64,000 nucleotides of DNA from Flavimaribacter sp039888615 (GCA_039888615.1 JBDQQS010000006.1); one strand, 5' to 3'; positions 9,624 through 19,785 are shown, numbered from the stretch's first letter. Notes: generated from the sequence alone by a model not told the origin. Numbers and translations: made by a program.

Positions 9624-10621
9624 TGACGATGGGTGTTTCAACCACCATCCGCATCAAGAGATTTCTAGCCAATGGCGGCCTGGTCCTGCTGCTTATCGCG
9701 GGCATTGTCTTTATAACATACCTGATACAACCGCGTATCCTGGCCTATCAAAACGTGATCAACGTTTTGCGCAACACCGCGATCCTTTCCATCATCTCGA
9801 TGGGGCAGATGCTTGTGATGATTGTCGGAGGTTTCGATCTCTCAGTGGGCGTGCTGGTTGCCTTCGCCTCGATAGAGACGGCGATCGTGATGGGCTGGAT
9901 GCTGCAAATAATGCCAGACCTCGCGCCGCTGGCGATCGTCCTGTCGGTCCTGATAGCGCTCGGCACCTGCGGTATGATCGGAATGGTCAACGGCATGCTT
10001 GTCGCCGTCCTCTCGCTGTCGCCCTTTCTCGTCACGCTCGCCATGAGCTCCGTCGTCGCCGGCGTGACATTTTATATCACGAAAGGCATTCCGATTTACG
10101 GGATGCCGGAGTCGTTCACGATCGGGTTCGGTCGGGGTTTTATCTTCGGCGTTCCGACAGTGATCGTGATCGGTCTGGCGACCGTTCTGATCATATTCGC
10201 CATGCAACGCTTTACGGCGTTTGGTCGCCATGTCTATGCGGTCGGAAGCAATCCTGTCGCCTCGCGCCAGTCCGGTATCGGTGTGACAAGGACACTGATG
10301 CTCATCTATGGCATCAGCGGAGTAACCGCGGCTTTGACCGGCGTCATTCTGACTGCGCGTATAGGGTCGGGCCAGTCAACTATCGGCTCATCTTTTGTTC
10401 TTGAATCGATCGCGGCGGCGGTTCTCGGCGGCGTATCGCTGATGGGTGGCTCCGGACGCGCGGAACGCGTGGTTGCAGGCGCGCTGTTCTTGTCAATTGT
10501 CTCCAACGCGATGAATCTGCTCAGAATTGACAGCAAGTTCCAGACTCTTGTTCTGGGTGCGGTGCTGATCGCAGCGGTGTGCGCGGAGCTGTTCCTGAAG
10601 GGGAGACGTGAACGTGGCTGA
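9623..10621 (+). CDS. ABC transporter permease, CUT2 family (first of two)
   Basis: Inner-membrane permease of 332 residues with about eight to ten hydrophobic segments. It has the family motif VGGFDLSVGVLV near residue 70 and FGRHVYAVGSNPVASRQSG in the second half. A distinct second permease follows with overlapping ends, so the channel is probably a heterodimer rather than the homodimer of the ribose system (inference). Confidence 0.92.
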   Translation: MTMGVSTTIRIKRFLANGGLVLLLIAGIVFITYLIQPRILAYQNVINVLRNTAILSIISMGQMLVMIVGGFDLSVGVLVAFASIETAIVMGWMLQIMPDLAPLAIVLSVLIALGTCGMIGMVNGMLVAVLSLSPFLVTLAMSSVVAGVTFYITKGIPIYGMPESFTIGFGRGFIFGVPTVIVIGLATVLIIFAMQRFTAFGRHVYAVGSNPVASRQSGIGVTRTLMLIYGISGVTAALTGVILTARIGSGQSTIGSSFVLESIAAAVLGGVSLMGGSGRAERVVAGALFLSIVSNAMNLLRIDSKFQTLVLGAVLIAAVCAELFLKGRRERG

Positions 10622-11597
10622 TACGCTGTTTTCCTCGCACCTGGCATTTCTGCAGCGGCTGGGTCCGCTCCAGCGGCTGCTTCCCAGCATCTTCGTGTTC
10701 GCCGGTTTCGCAATGTATCAGCCGACGGTGATCTCGACAGGAAACCTTTGGAACATAGCGATCCAGACGAGCTATCTCGCAATATTCACAATGGGACAGG
10801 TCATCGTTCTGCTGACGGCCGGTCTGGACCTCTCCATCGGTCTGACGGTTTCCTATGTCAGCATCACTGCGGCCCTTGCGATGATGCAGGCGGTGGATTC
10901 GCCGACGTTGGCGCTGCTGATCTTCCTTTCGACAGGGCTGATGCTCGGCGCGGTGATTGGAGCCTTCAACGGGTTTTTCGTTGCCGTGGTCAATATCAAT
11001 CCTTTCGTTGTCACCCTGGCGACCTTCAACATCCTGCTGGCGCTCAGCTCTACGATCACGGATGGTTTTCCGGTGAGCGGATTCCCGCCGCTGATCGGCG
11101 AGGCTCTCGTCAACACGGAAATATTCGGCATTCCCATTCCGATCGTTATCATCGCGGCGCTTCTCCTTGTCGTCCACATCCTGCTCAGCCGCTCGGTGTT
11201 CGGCCGCAGCCTTTATCTGATCGGTTCCAATCGCCGTATGGCTTTCACAGCCGGAATCAATGTCCGCCTGCACCTGCTCGGCGCCTATACGCTGTGTTCG
11301 GCGCTGGCGGCGATCGGAGCGCTACTGCTGACGGCGCGAGCTGGTTCGGGTGAGCCGAATTTCGGGGGCAGTCTCGCGCTGGAGACGATCGCCGCGGCGG
11401 TCATCGGCGGAGCCCGCTTGCGCGGCGGAGAAGGCGGCGTGGCGTCCGCGATTACCGGAGCGCTTTTTGTCACCGTCCTGTCGAACGGCATGAATCTGGC
11501 CCGGATCGACGGCTACATCCAGCAATTCAGCATCGGCGCGATCATCATACTCAGTCTGATCGTTGACCGGTACTCGCATTCAAACCGTTCTTCCTGA
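10614..11597 (+). CDS. ABC transporter permease, CUT2 family (second of two)
   Basis: Second permease of the importer, 327 residues from the GTG at 10614, which lies eight bases after GGGGAG. An in-frame GTG at 10608 is also possible but too close to that ribosome site. The motif LTAGLDLSIGLTVSY and FGRSLYLIGSNRRMAFTAG mark the BPD_transp_2 family. The start overlaps the end of the first permease gene. The operon continues 12 bp later with hydantoinase subunit A. Confidence 0.9.
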   Translation: MADTLFSSHLAFLQRLGPLQRLLPSIFVFAGFAMYQPTVISTGNLWNIAIQTSYLAIFTMGQVIVLLTAGLDLSIGLTVSYVSITAALAMMQAVDSPTLALLIFLSTGLMLGAVIGAFNGFFVAVVNINPFVVTLATFNILLALSSTITDGFPVSGFPPLIGEALVNTEIFGIPIPIVIIAALLLVVHILLSRSVFGRSLYLIGSNRRMAFTAGINVRLHLLGAYTLCSALAAIGALLLTARAGSGEPNFGGSLALETIAAAVIGGARLRGGEGGVASAITGALFVTVLSNGMNLARIDGYIQQFSIGAIIILSLIVDRYSHSNRSS

Positions 11598-11609
11598 GGT
11601 CCCGAGTAC

Positions 11610-13667
11610 ATGGCATTCCAGGCTTGCATTGATATTGGCGGAACTTTCACGGACTGCCTCGTATCGGATGAATCCGGACGTATCACTCTGCACAAATCGC
11701 CAACGACGCCAGGCGTGTTTCAGAAGGGTTTCATTGACGTGCTGCATGTGGCGGCGGCGGACCGCGGCTATGAGACCGCCGAATTCATAAAGCAGATCGA
11801 TCTCATCGTTCACGGATCCACGGTTTCAACCAACGCCCTTGTGGAACGCAAGGTCGCCCGCACAGGCGTCCTTCTAAACGAAGGGCACGAGGACATTCTC
11901 GTACTGCGCGAAGGTCCGCGCAAGGGCGCCTTCGAGTGGAAGCTCGACTATCCCGAACCCTATGTCAGCCGCAACCTCACTGTGCCGATCCGCGGTCGTA
12001 TCGACGCGCGCGGCAATGTCGTGACTCCGCTTAGCGATCACGACGTGATTGCTGCAGTCGAGAAGTTGCGCCGTCGTGGAGTCGAGGCCCTGGCGGTCGG
12101 CTTTCTCTGGTCGGTCGTCAATCCGGAGCACGAACTTGCTGCGCGCGAAATCATCAAGCGCGGGTGGCCTGACGTTTCGGTGACGCTCAGTCATGAAATC
12201 AATCCGATGCCGCGCGAATACAAGCGTGTAATCGCCGCGGCGATCGATGCTTCGATCAGCCCGATCGTGCGCAGCTATGTGGAGGCGCTCGAGGACGCTC
12301 TGGCGACCGAGGGCTTTGAAGGCAAGCTGCTGCTGGCGAACTGTATTGGCGGCATGATGCCGGTTCCGGAGATGATACGGCGGCCGATATACAGTGTTAT
12401 GTCGGGTCCCACGCTGGCGCCCATGGCGGCGCTCGCGCTGACGGAAGAACCGGACGTCATCGTGGGCGACATGGGTGGAACGACTTTCGACGTCTCGGCG
12501 CTTCGCAATCATCAGATCATCGTAACTCCCGATTCCATGATCCATGACGACTCACTTGGCATCCCGAAAGTCGACGTGCGATCGGTCGGCGCTGGCGGTG
12601 GCTCAATCGCGCGTGTCGACCAGGGCGGCCTGCTTCACGTCGGACCGCAAAGCGCGGGCGCTTATCCAGGGCCGGCCTGTTACGGCAACGGCAACAAGGA
12701 AGCGACGGTGACGGACGCCAACATCGTTCTTGGCATCATCGATCCTGACTTTTTCCTGGGGGGGCGAATACAGCTGGACAGAAGCCTCGCGGAAAAAGCG
12801 GTGCAGGGCGTTGCGGACAGGCTCGGCGTTGATCTCGTGCGCGCTGCTTACGCCATACACACGACCTCGAACCACAATATGGTCGCGGCAATCGAGGAGA
12901 TCACAATCCGTGAAGGGATCAACCCTCGCGAGAGCTACTTCGTGTGCGGTGGCGGCGCCACTTCCTGTCACATAGCGGAGATGGCCGACATACTGAAACT
13001 CAAGCGTTACATGATCCCCTGCCATGTCGCGGGTCTCAGCGCATTCGGCGGCCTAATCTCCGACATACGATGGGAACAGAGCGGCGTCGCGGCGACGGAC
13101 AGCCGGCAGTTCGAGCCCGCAGCAGTCAACCGACTTCTGGACCGGCTTCAAAAGGACGGCGCAGAATTCCTCGCCAGCGCCGGGATTCCGCCGGAGCGGC
13201 GGCGTTACGAATTTTCCTTCATGGGGCGCTACGAATATCAGTCCTGGGAGATTGAGGTCGAATTCCAGCGCGATGGCGATATCACGACGTCCGATCTGCC
13301 GGATTTCATAGAAACGTTCCATCGCATGCATGAACGAATCTATTCGATCAGGGCCGACAAGGATGTCGTCGAATTCATCACCTGGAAGGTCAGGGCGATC
13401 GGTCATCGCGCGGAACAGAACCTCTATCGAAAGTTCACACTCGAACGCCAGACTGAGAGTCCGACGCCGAAGACGACGCGACCGCTCTACTTGGCGGAGA
13501 TAGACGAGATCGCGCAGACGCCGGTTTTCGACGGTGAGAACATCGGCGCGGACGCACGGTTCGACGGCCCTTGTATCATAGAGACGTCGAGTTTTACGGC
13601 CTGGATCAAGACCGGCCATAGCGTACGCACCGACGAATACGGCAATTTCCTCGTCGAAATCGAATGA
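11610..13667 (+). CDS. Hydantoinase/oxoprolinase subunit A (HyuA family)
   Basis: Cytoplasmic ATP-dependent hydrolase subunit of 685 residues, a normal length. The N-terminal actin-like/ASKHA fold has DIGGTFTDCLVSD at residues 7-19. A second phosphate motif DMGGTTFDVS lies mid-protein, followed by GAGGGSIARVDQGG and YPGPACYG. Known relatives open 5-oxoproline, N-methylhydantoin or related cyclic amides, and acetone carboxylase subunits are distant relatives. Its partner subunit B is 19 bp downstream and a dedicated importer is upstream, so the imported solute is probably the substrate (inference). A paralogue lies at 40248-42341. Confidence 0.92.
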   Translation: MAFQACIDIGGTFTDCLVSDESGRITLHKSPTTPGVFQKGFIDVLHVAAADRGYETAEFIKQIDLIVHGSTVSTNALVERKVARTGVLLNEGHEDILVLREGPRKGAFEWKLDYPEPYVSRNLTVPIRGRIDARGNVVTPLSDHDVIAAVEKLRRRGVEALAVGFLWSVVNPEHELAAREIIKRGWPDVSVTLSHEINPMPREYKRVIAAAIDASISPIVRSYVEALEDALATEGFEGKLLLANCIGGMMPVPEMIRRPIYSVMSGPTLAPMAALALTEEPDVIVGDMGGTTFDVSALRNHQIIVTPDSMIHDDSLGIPKVDVRSVGAGGGSIARVDQGGLLHVGPQSAGAYPGPACYGNGNKEATVTDANIVLGIIDPDFFLGGRIQLDRSLAEKAVQGVADRLGVDLVRAAYAIHTTSNHNMVAAIEEITIREGINPRESYFVCGGGATSCHIAEMADILKLKRYMIPCHVAGLSAFGGLISDIRWEQSGVAATDSRQFEPAAVNRLLDRLQKDGAEFLASAGIPPERRRYEFSFMGRYEYQSWEIEVEFQRDGDITTSDLPDFIETFHRMHERIYSIRADKDVVEFITWKVRAIGHRAEQNLYRKFTLERQTESPTPKTTRPLYLAEIDEIAQTPVFDGENIGADARFDGPCIIETSSFTAWIKTGHSVRTDEYGNFLVEIE

Positions 13668-13686
13668 GACGGATCAGGAGAGCATC

Positions 13687-15450
13687 ATGAAAGCCGAAGT
13701 TGCAGAAGGAGTCATAAGCGAACTGCGTGGCGATCCGATGCTCATGTCCGTGCTGAAAAGCCGGTTCGAGGCGATTGTCCGCGAGATGACCCTGGTGGTG
13801 ATGCGAGCCAGCCGATCTGCAGTGATCAAGAATGCCCGCGATTTCAGTTGCGCCATTCTCACCTACGACCACCGCATCGTGTCAACGGAAGACGCATTGC
13901 CGATCCACGTTGCGTCGATGGATCTCGTAACACGGCCGATCACCGAGCTTTTCGATGACATCCGCCCCGGCGATATCTTTCTGAACAACTCGCCCTATTA
14001 TGGCAGCACGCATCACGCTGACTTCACGCTTTGCATGCCGGTCTTCTTTGAGGGCGAGCCGCTGTTCTGGGCGATGGCGCTCTCGCACCACGCCGATACC
14101 GGCGCGCCGGTTCCCACGACCTACCTGCCTTTCGCCAAGACAGTGTACGAAGAGGGCATACATTTTCCCTGCGTCCGCATCATGAGGGACTATAAGGAAA
14201 TCGATGACGTCATCCGCATTGGCCTGACGCGCAACCGGGTTCCGGAATTGTGGCTCGGCGATCTGCGGGCGCAGATCGGCGCCTGCAAGACGGCCGAACG
14301 ACGGCTAGGCGAACTGCTTGGCAAATATGGTCGTCAAGGCATCGCCGATTTCGTCGAGGACTGGTTCGACTACGGCCGCACGATGGCGATATCGGAAATC
14401 AGGAAGCTGCCGGCAGGCGTGTACGAATACGAGACGCGCCACGATCCGGTGCCCGGTGTAGCGGATGAGGGCATTCCCGTGCGCGTCAAGGTCGAGATCG
14501 AGCCCGAGGAAGGTTTCATCACAGTAGACGTGCGCGGCAATATCGACAACGTTCCGGGCGGGCTTAACATTACCGAGAACACCTGCACCGGATCCTGCAG
14601 GATGGGCGTTTTCAATAATATGGACGCCGATATCCCGCACAATTACGGCAGCGCCAGCCGGATCAAGGTGTTGATGCGCGAGGGTAGCGTCATCGGCAAG
14701 CCGCGATATCCGGTAGGGACCTCCGTCGCCACGACGAATGTCAATGACCGCCTGATTTCCGCTGCCAGTTGTGCGTTTTCGGAGATAGGCGCTCCATATG
14801 GACAGGCTGAAGGCGGACAGCATTTGCCGGTGGGAATTGGGGTCGTTTCGGGGCTCGATCCCTTTAAGGACAACCAACCTTATGTAAATCAGGTATTTGT
14901 CGCCTATTCGGGCGGTGGCGCACGTCAAGGTTATGATGGCTGGTTGACCTATTGCGGACCCGCCAATGGCGGCATGATCAATCTCGATTCCGTGGAAATC
15001 GACGAGGCCATGTATCCGTTCATCATCGAGTCTCGCGGCGTTCGCAAGGATACGCAGGGTTTCGGAGAGTTCGAAGGATCACCTGGAGTCGGCGGTGTCT
15101 TCTATCCCGTCAACCACGATATGACGCTTGTCTATGCAGCCGATGGGACGACATTTCCGCCACGCGGAGTATTGGGAGGACATCCTGCAGCCGCGACGTC
15201 CAGCGAGAAAATGCTGGCGGATGGTGACATCGTTCAACTGCCGGCCTTCAACGAAGAGGTTTGCAGGGAAGGCGAAAAATTCGTGTTCCTTGCCTGCGGC
15301 GGCGGCGGTTACGGCGATCCATCGAAGAGAGCGCCGGATCGAGTTCTGAGAAGCGTAAATCTCGGTTGGCTGAGCGTGGAGAAAGCTGCCGAGATTTATG
15401 GCGTGAACGTGCGGTTCGACGAAGAGCAAGCCGCATATTTGCTGGCCTGA
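13687..15450 (+). CDS. Hydantoinase/oxoprolinase subunit B (HyuB family)
   Basis: Subunit B of the ATP-dependent hydantoinase/oxoprolinase family, 587 residues, preceded by an AGGAG site. Family features include the opening with SRFEAIVREMT and ARDFSCAILTYD, then GDIFLNNSPYYGSTHHADFT and the Gly-rich LACGGGGYGDP near the C-terminus. It would pair with the upstream HyuA protein in ATP-coupled ring opening or amide hydrolysis. An aminotransferase gene follows after 67 bp. The exact substrate cannot be inferred. Confidence 0.92.
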   Translation: MKAEVAEGVISELRGDPMLMSVLKSRFEAIVREMTLVVMRASRSAVIKNARDFSCAILTYDHRIVSTEDALPIHVASMDLVTRPITELFDDIRPGDIFLNNSPYYGSTHHADFTLCMPVFFEGEPLFWAMALSHHADTGAPVPTTYLPFAKTVYEEGIHFPCVRIMRDYKEIDDVIRIGLTRNRVPELWLGDLRAQIGACKTAERRLGELLGKYGRQGIADFVEDWFDYGRTMAISEIRKLPAGVYEYETRHDPVPGVADEGIPVRVKVEIEPEEGFITVDVRGNIDNVPGGLNITENTCTGSCRMGVFNNMDADIPHNYGSASRIKVLMREGSVIGKPRYPVGTSVATTNVNDRLISAASCAFSEIGAPYGQAEGGQHLPVGIGVVSGLDPFKDNQPYVNQVFVAYSGGGARQGYDGWLTYCGPANGGMINLDSVEIDEAMYPFIIESRGVRKDTQGFGEFEGSPGVGGVFYPVNHDMTLVYAADGTTFPPRGVLGGHPAAATSSEKMLADGDIVQLPAFNEEVCREGEKFVFLACGGGGYGDPSKRAPDRVLRSVNLGWLSVEKAAEIYGVNVRFDEEQAAYLLA

Positions 15451-15517
15451 AATCCGTCAATCCAATGCGTCGTCCTGGATGCATTCCTGACCATTGCCAA
15501 TCAAGACGGAGTGACAG

Positions 15518-16897
15518 ATGACGTTCTCCAATTCACCCGGCGATTTCGAAGCCGCCGACAGACGATCACACTTCCATTCGCAGACCAATCCCATAGCGCA
15601 TCTGGCAGATGGGCCATTCACGATCGTGCGAGGCGAAGGGCCATACGTCTTCGACCTTGATGGCCGGAAATATCTGGACGCCGTCTCTTCTCTCTGGTGC
15701 GCCAGCCTGGGTTTCAGTGACAGGCGTCTTGCGGAGGCCGGCGCCCGCGCGCTGGAAACGCTGCCGGTCTACCATACGTTCAATCACCGTGCGAACCCGG
15801 CCGTTTCGGAATTGTCCGGCGAGATTGCGGCAATGGCGCCGATTCAGGACGCGCGCGTCTTCTTTGCCAATGGCGGATCGGAGGCTGTCGATTCTATGGT
15901 GAAGATGGCCTGGTATTATCATAGCGCCCGCGGAGAACCGTCGCGCCGAACCATCATTTCACAGACCGGCGCTTTTCACGGGTCGACTGTGATGGCCGCT
16001 CGTCTGGGCGGCTTGCCGGCCATGCATGCCTCGTTCAATCTGCCCGACTGCCACGTCGCATATGTCGGAAGGCCACATTTCTATCGTGACGGACTCGACG
16101 GAGAGAAAGAGGCAGACTTCACTGATCGCCTCGTAGCCGAACTGGAGGCCTTGATAATCGAACGGGGACCGGAAACGATAGCGGCGTTCATTGCAGAACC
16201 GGTCATGGGCGCGGGCGGCGTGATCGTGCCTCCGGACGGATATCTGGCGGCAGTCCAGACCGTGCTCAGGAAATACGGCGTCCTGTATCTGTCCGACGAA
16301 GTCATCTGCGGCTTTGGGCGGACCGGACAATGGTTCGGATGCCAGTCGGTCGGCGTGGAGCCTGACATGATGTCTGTCGCCAAGGGGCTTTCTTCGGGCT
16401 ATGCGCCGATTGGCGGCGTGATCCTGTCCGGGGCTGTTTTCGAGACGATCGCCGGGGAAGCGGACCGCAACGGTGTCTTCAGTCATGGTTTCACCTATTC
16501 AGGCCATCCGGTGACCTCGGCGATCGCCCTGGAAACGTTGCGCATCTACAAGGAAATGAACCTGCCGGCGCGCGCCGGCGAACTTGGTCTCCTGCTGGGT
16601 GAAGGATTGCGCACCGTCGCCGAGCATCCACTGGTCGGGAATGTGCGCCGGCTCGGATATCTGGCAGGCGTCGAACTTGTCACCGAACGGAATGGGCCTG
16701 TACCGTTTTCACCGGAGATGAAAGTTGGCGCTGCGGTCGAACGGCGGTCGCGGGAACAGGGGCTTATAATCCGAAATCTCGGAGACGTCATTGCAATTTG
16801 CCCGCCCTTCATCACGTCGCCGGAAGAAGTGGACTTCATCGTCGAGGCTCTCGTCCGCACGCTCGACGCCGTCCAACGCGACCTTAAGCGGCACTGA
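15518..16897 (+). CDS. Class III aminotransferase
   Basis: PLP-dependent aminotransferase of 459 residues in the omega-amino-acid:pyruvate transaminase group. The PLP lysine is Lys289 in SVAKGLSSGYAP, preceded by YLSDEVICGFGRTG, which carries the Asp that contacts the cofactor pyridine nitrogen. It is the last gene of the plus-strand operon behind HyuAB, so it may transaminate an amine or amino acid released by the hydantoinase (inference). It is convergent with a second class III enzyme on the minus strand. Confidence 0.9.
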   Translation: MTFSNSPGDFEAADRRSHFHSQTNPIAHLADGPFTIVRGEGPYVFDLDGRKYLDAVSSLWCASLGFSDRRLAEAGARALETLPVYHTFNHRANPAVSELSGEIAAMAPIQDARVFFANGGSEAVDSMVKMAWYYHSARGEPSRRTIISQTGAFHGSTVMAARLGGLPAMHASFNLPDCHVAYVGRPHFYRDGLDGEKEADFTDRLVAELEALIIERGPETIAAFIAEPVMGAGGVIVPPDGYLAAVQTVLRKYGVLYLSDEVICGFGRTGQWFGCQSVGVEPDMMSVAKGLSSGYAPIGGVILSGAVFETIAGEADRNGVFSHGFTYSGHPVTSAIALETLRIYKEMNLPARAGELGLLLGEGLRTVAEHPLVGNVRRLGYLAGVELVTERNGPVPFSPEMKVGAAVERRSREQGLIIRNLGDVIAICPPFITSPEEVDFIVEALVRTLDAVQRDLKRH

Positions 16898-16933
16898 AAC
16901 CCGGCTATTCCTACCTCAACGGGAAAACCGTCC

Positions 16934-18253
16934 TCAGTACGGAAGCCTCGTGGCGCGGGTGTCCAGAAGGTCGACCAGGATCTGCTCGATCACCTCCAGG
17001 CCTTCGTCCAGGATATCTTCTGTATGCGCGAGGGAAAGATAGTACCGTTTCAGCGGCACCGGCTGACCGATGCAACGACGCTCCACCAGACGATGGCGAA
17101 AGGCAAGATCCAGTTCGTCGTCATTGCGAAACAGTTCTTCATACTGGCTGTAGGGGCCTTCGAAGAAATACGGCAGCCAGACGGACCCGAACCCCGCGCT
17201 TTGGGCTGCAAGGCCAAGTCGCGAAAAAATACCGTCCAATCCGTTGCGCATATGATCCCCCAACGTCGAGAGCCGTTCGTAAACGCCCTGTTTTGACAGT
17301 TCGTCGATGGTCGCAAGGACGGCGGCCAGCGTCGACGGCGTGCCGTTGAACGTTCCGCCGATGAATACGGAGCCTTCTCCGGTCCTGCCCACTATATCCA
17401 TGATATCGCGACGTCCGGCGACGACGCCAATGGGATATCCGCCGCCGGCAGCCTTGCCGAATGTGGCGAGGTCGGGTGTGACGCCAACGATTGATTGATA
17501 CCCGCCCAATGCATGTCTGAATCCGGTGATCACCTCGTCGAAAATCAGCAGAACGCCGTGTTCATCGGCCAGCCTTCGCAATTCGTTCAGGAACGTGTTG
17601 GTCGCAATCACGGAGCCGATATTGTGGGCGATGGGCTCGACGATGATCGCGGCGACAGCGCCCCTGTTTGCATTCAGATAGGCTTCGACAGCGTTGGCAT
17701 CATTGTAAGGCAGCACCGCTGTATGCCTGGCCATATCCTCTACGACACCGTTGCAGAGAGGATCATAGCCGCCGACTGCCTGGCGCGTTGACTGGACATT
17801 CATCGCGACGGAATCATGCCAGCCGTGATATCCGCCCTGGAACTTGATGAGCGTCGTTCGGCCGGTGACTGCGCGGGCAATTCGAATGGCGTGGAAAGTC
17901 GCCTCCGAGCCGCTGCTGCAGAGCGCCACCTGTTCGGCGCAGGGGATGTGTCTAGCCAGCGCCTCGCACAGTTCAATCTCGAGTTCGGTTACTCCGGCCC
18001 CTATGAGATCGATCTCTCCAATGACGGATTCGACCTTGTTGACAATTGAGTGATGGCAATGTCCGAGTATATTGGCGCCGAACCCGCAGTGGAAATCGAT
18101 ATAGCGTTGGCCTTTAGCGTCATAGAGGAAGGGGCCTTCTGCGCGTGTGAAGGCCACCGGAAACCCGAGCTTGCGACTTGGGCTGAGGTGCCCGCCAGCC
18201 ATGACACGTTCCGCGCGCGCGGCGAGCTCGCTGTTTCGATCAAGGTAATTCAT
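16934..18253 (-). CDS. Class III aminotransferase, glutamate-1-semialdehyde aminomutase-like
   Basis: PLP enzyme of 439 residues. FDEVITGFRHALGGYQ and FGKAAGGGYPIG carry the cofactor Asp and the PLP lysine, Lys267. It resembles glutamate-1-semialdehyde 2,1-aminomutases. Its place beside a GntR regulator and a catabolic operon argues against a tetrapyrrole role; many such homologues are catabolic transaminases. The start overlaps the GntR stop by four bases (ATGA), so regulator and enzyme are cotranscribed. Confidence 0.88.
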   Translation of the reverse strand: MNYLDRNSELAARAERVMAGGHLSPSRKLGFPVAFTRAEGPFLYDAKGQRYIDFHCGFGANILGHCHHSIVNKVESVIGEIDLIGAGVTELEIELCEALARHIPCAEQVALCSSGSEATFHAIRIARAVTGRTTLIKFQGGYHGWHDSVAMNVQSTRQAVGGYDPLCNGVVEDMARHTAVLPYNDANAVEAYLNANRGAVAAIIVEPIAHNIGSVIATNTFLNELRRLADEHGVLLIFDEVITGFRHALGGYQSIVGVTPDLATFGKAAGGGYPIGVVAGRRDIMDIVGRTGEGSVFIGGTFNGTPSTLAAVLATIDELSKQGVYERLSTLGDHMRNGLDGIFSRLGLAAQSAGFGSVWLPYFFEGPYSQYEELFRNDDELDLAFRHRLVERRCIGQPVPLKRYYLSLAHTEDILDEGLEVIEQILVDLLDTRATRLPY

Positions 18254-18957
18254 GTCTTCTCGTTTTTTCTGGGCGAGGAGCGGCTTGCTTCCTCCTCTTG
18301 AGCCTCAAGATCGGACAGATGGCGGATGAAGTTGCGGCCGCCTTCGATCAGATCCTGTTCAAATGCCTTCCGGACGGCGGTTTCGTCCTTCCTCTTGAGC
18401 GCCTCGATGACGTTCAGGTGCTGGTGCAAACCATCATATTTAGGGCTTCCGTCAGGGTAGAGCAGACTAAGCAGCGGGCCGACCTGAACCCAAAGACGTT
18501 CGAGGATCTCGATCAGCTGCGGCATGCCGGAACAACGATATACGCCGAAATGGAAGTCGTAATTGTGCAGGAGCGCGGCGGGATAATCCTTCGTGCGTTC
18601 CGCTTCCACGAGTTTCTCGTGAATGTCTTGGAGCTCGACGAGAAAGACATCATCGATGTGAGGCGCCGCCTTGACGGCGGCATGTGGCTCAAGCAGCAGC
18701 CTGATGTCACGCAACTCCATGTATTCCGCAAGGCTCAAACGACGGACCCTGAAATAGTGGCCCGGCTTCATCTCCAACGCGCCGTCCTTGACGAGTTGGA
18801 TAAGTGCTTCCCGAACCGGCGTCTCGCTCGTACCCGACAAAGCTGCAACGTCGCGCACCTTCAGCCGGTCTCCGGGTCGCAGTCGAGCGGACATCAACTG
18901 TTGCCGTAGTCCCGCATATATCTGAGATGAAAGGCTGTTCGCCTGAACTTCCAACAA
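18250..18957 (-). CDS. GntR-family transcriptional regulator (FCD type)
   Basis: DNA-binding regulator of 235 residues. The N-terminal winged helix-turn-helix spans about residues 8-75 (LRPGDRLKVRDVAALSGTSETPVREAL region), followed by an all-helical FCD ligand domain. It precedes the aminomutase-like gene in one operon and sits between two enzyme clusters. Nearby palindromes at 6774-6794 and 19976-19992 are the most plausible operators, which would make it the regulator of the TorT/HyuAB module (inference). Confidence 0.9.
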   Translation of the reverse strand: MLEVQANSLSSQIYAGLRQQLMSARLRPGDRLKVRDVAALSGTSETPVREALIQLVKDGALEMKPGHYFRVRRLSLAEYMELRDIRLLLEPHAAVKAAPHIDDVFLVELQDIHEKLVEAERTKDYPAALLHNYDFHFGVYRCSGMPQLIEILERLWVQVGPLLSLLYPDGSPKYDGLHQHLNVIEALKRKDETAVRKAFEQDLIEGGRNFIRHLSDLEAQEEEASRSSPRKNEKT

Positions 18958-18999
18958 TATTTCCGTTCCTCAACCCGATGATCTGGATTAATCAAGTGT

Positions 19000-19785
19000 T
19001 TATGCCGTCAGGAATTCTGTCACCAGCTCCATCTGCTCGTCCAGCATGATTTTTCCCCCGATCACTGTGCAGCCGAGATCTCCGGCGTGTGACATCAGCT
19101 TCGTGACTGCCGGCGCCATTACGATGTCGGCCAGGACGGTCCCTTTCCTCAGGGAGCCGGGATCGACAGGCATCGGGTCTGCATCCTTCATGCCAAGGGA
19201 AGTTGCATTGACCACTATGTCGAATTCGGCGGGAGCAGCAATGTCCGCATCTGTGCGACAGCCGGTTATTGATGTGACTCTCTGCGCGAGGTCGCGCGCT
19301 TTACTTTGGTCCCGGTTCTTTATCCCGAGACGAGATACTCCGGCCTCGGCCATTGCAAAAGCGGTTGCGCGTCCCGCTCCACCGGCGCCGATTTGCAGCA
19401 CATTCTTTCCTTCAAGTTCAATTCCCATTCGCCGCAATCCTGCAACGAAACCCAATCCATCCATATTGTCGCCAATCAACTGGCCGTCCTGTGTTCGTTT
19501 CACGAAATTGACCGCGCCTATATTGCGCGCGCGCGAAGTGGCCTGATCGACAAGGGCAACAGCCGGAACCTTGTGTGGTATGGTCACGCCAAAGCCGATG
19601 ATGTTTTGAAGGTGTCTTATGCTATCCAGTACGTCGGCAAGGTGTTCGGGATGAACGTTCAGCGGCACAGTGATGATATCGTTGCCAGTCTTCCTGAAAT
19701 GGGCGTTCAGAATTGACGGCGCTCTGACATGTTCTACTGGATGCGCCAGAACGAACATGACCTTTGTCCCGCCTGTTATCTCCAT
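19000..19785 (-). CDS. Shikimate dehydrogenase-like oxidoreductase
   Basis: NAD(P)-dependent dehydrogenase of 261 residues. The catalytic pair of the family is present: Lys72 in VTIPHK and Asp109 in GDNMDGLGF. The Rossmann loop is QIGAGGAGRATAFA. The substrate-binding SxS motif is replaced by EHVRAPS (residues 18-24), so the substrate may not be shikimate. ATG 19785 is chosen because GAGAGGA precedes it; a longer reading from 19857 has no such site. Upstream lies the palindrome at 19976. Likely part of the module B pathway rather than the chorismate pathway (inference). Confidence 0.85.
   Translation of the reverse strand: MEITGGTKVMFVLAHPVEHVRAPSILNAHFRKTGNDIITVPLNVHPEHLADVLDSIRHLQNIIGFGVTIPHKVPAVALVDQATSRARNIGAVNFVKRTQDGQLIGDNMDGLGFVAGLRRMGIELEGKNVLQIGAGGAGRATAFAMAEAGVSRLGIKNRDQSKARDLAQRVTSITGCRTDADIAAPAEFDIVVNATSLGMKDADPMPVDPGSLRKGTVLADIVMAPAVTKLMSHAGDLGCTVIGGKIMLDEQMELVTEFLTA

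Noticed and set aside
8394..9641. Long open frame (415 codons) antisense to the ABC ATPase
   Set aside because: The plus strand encodes a complete tandem-domain ATPase; the antisense product is His/Arg/Asp-rich with no recognisable domain.
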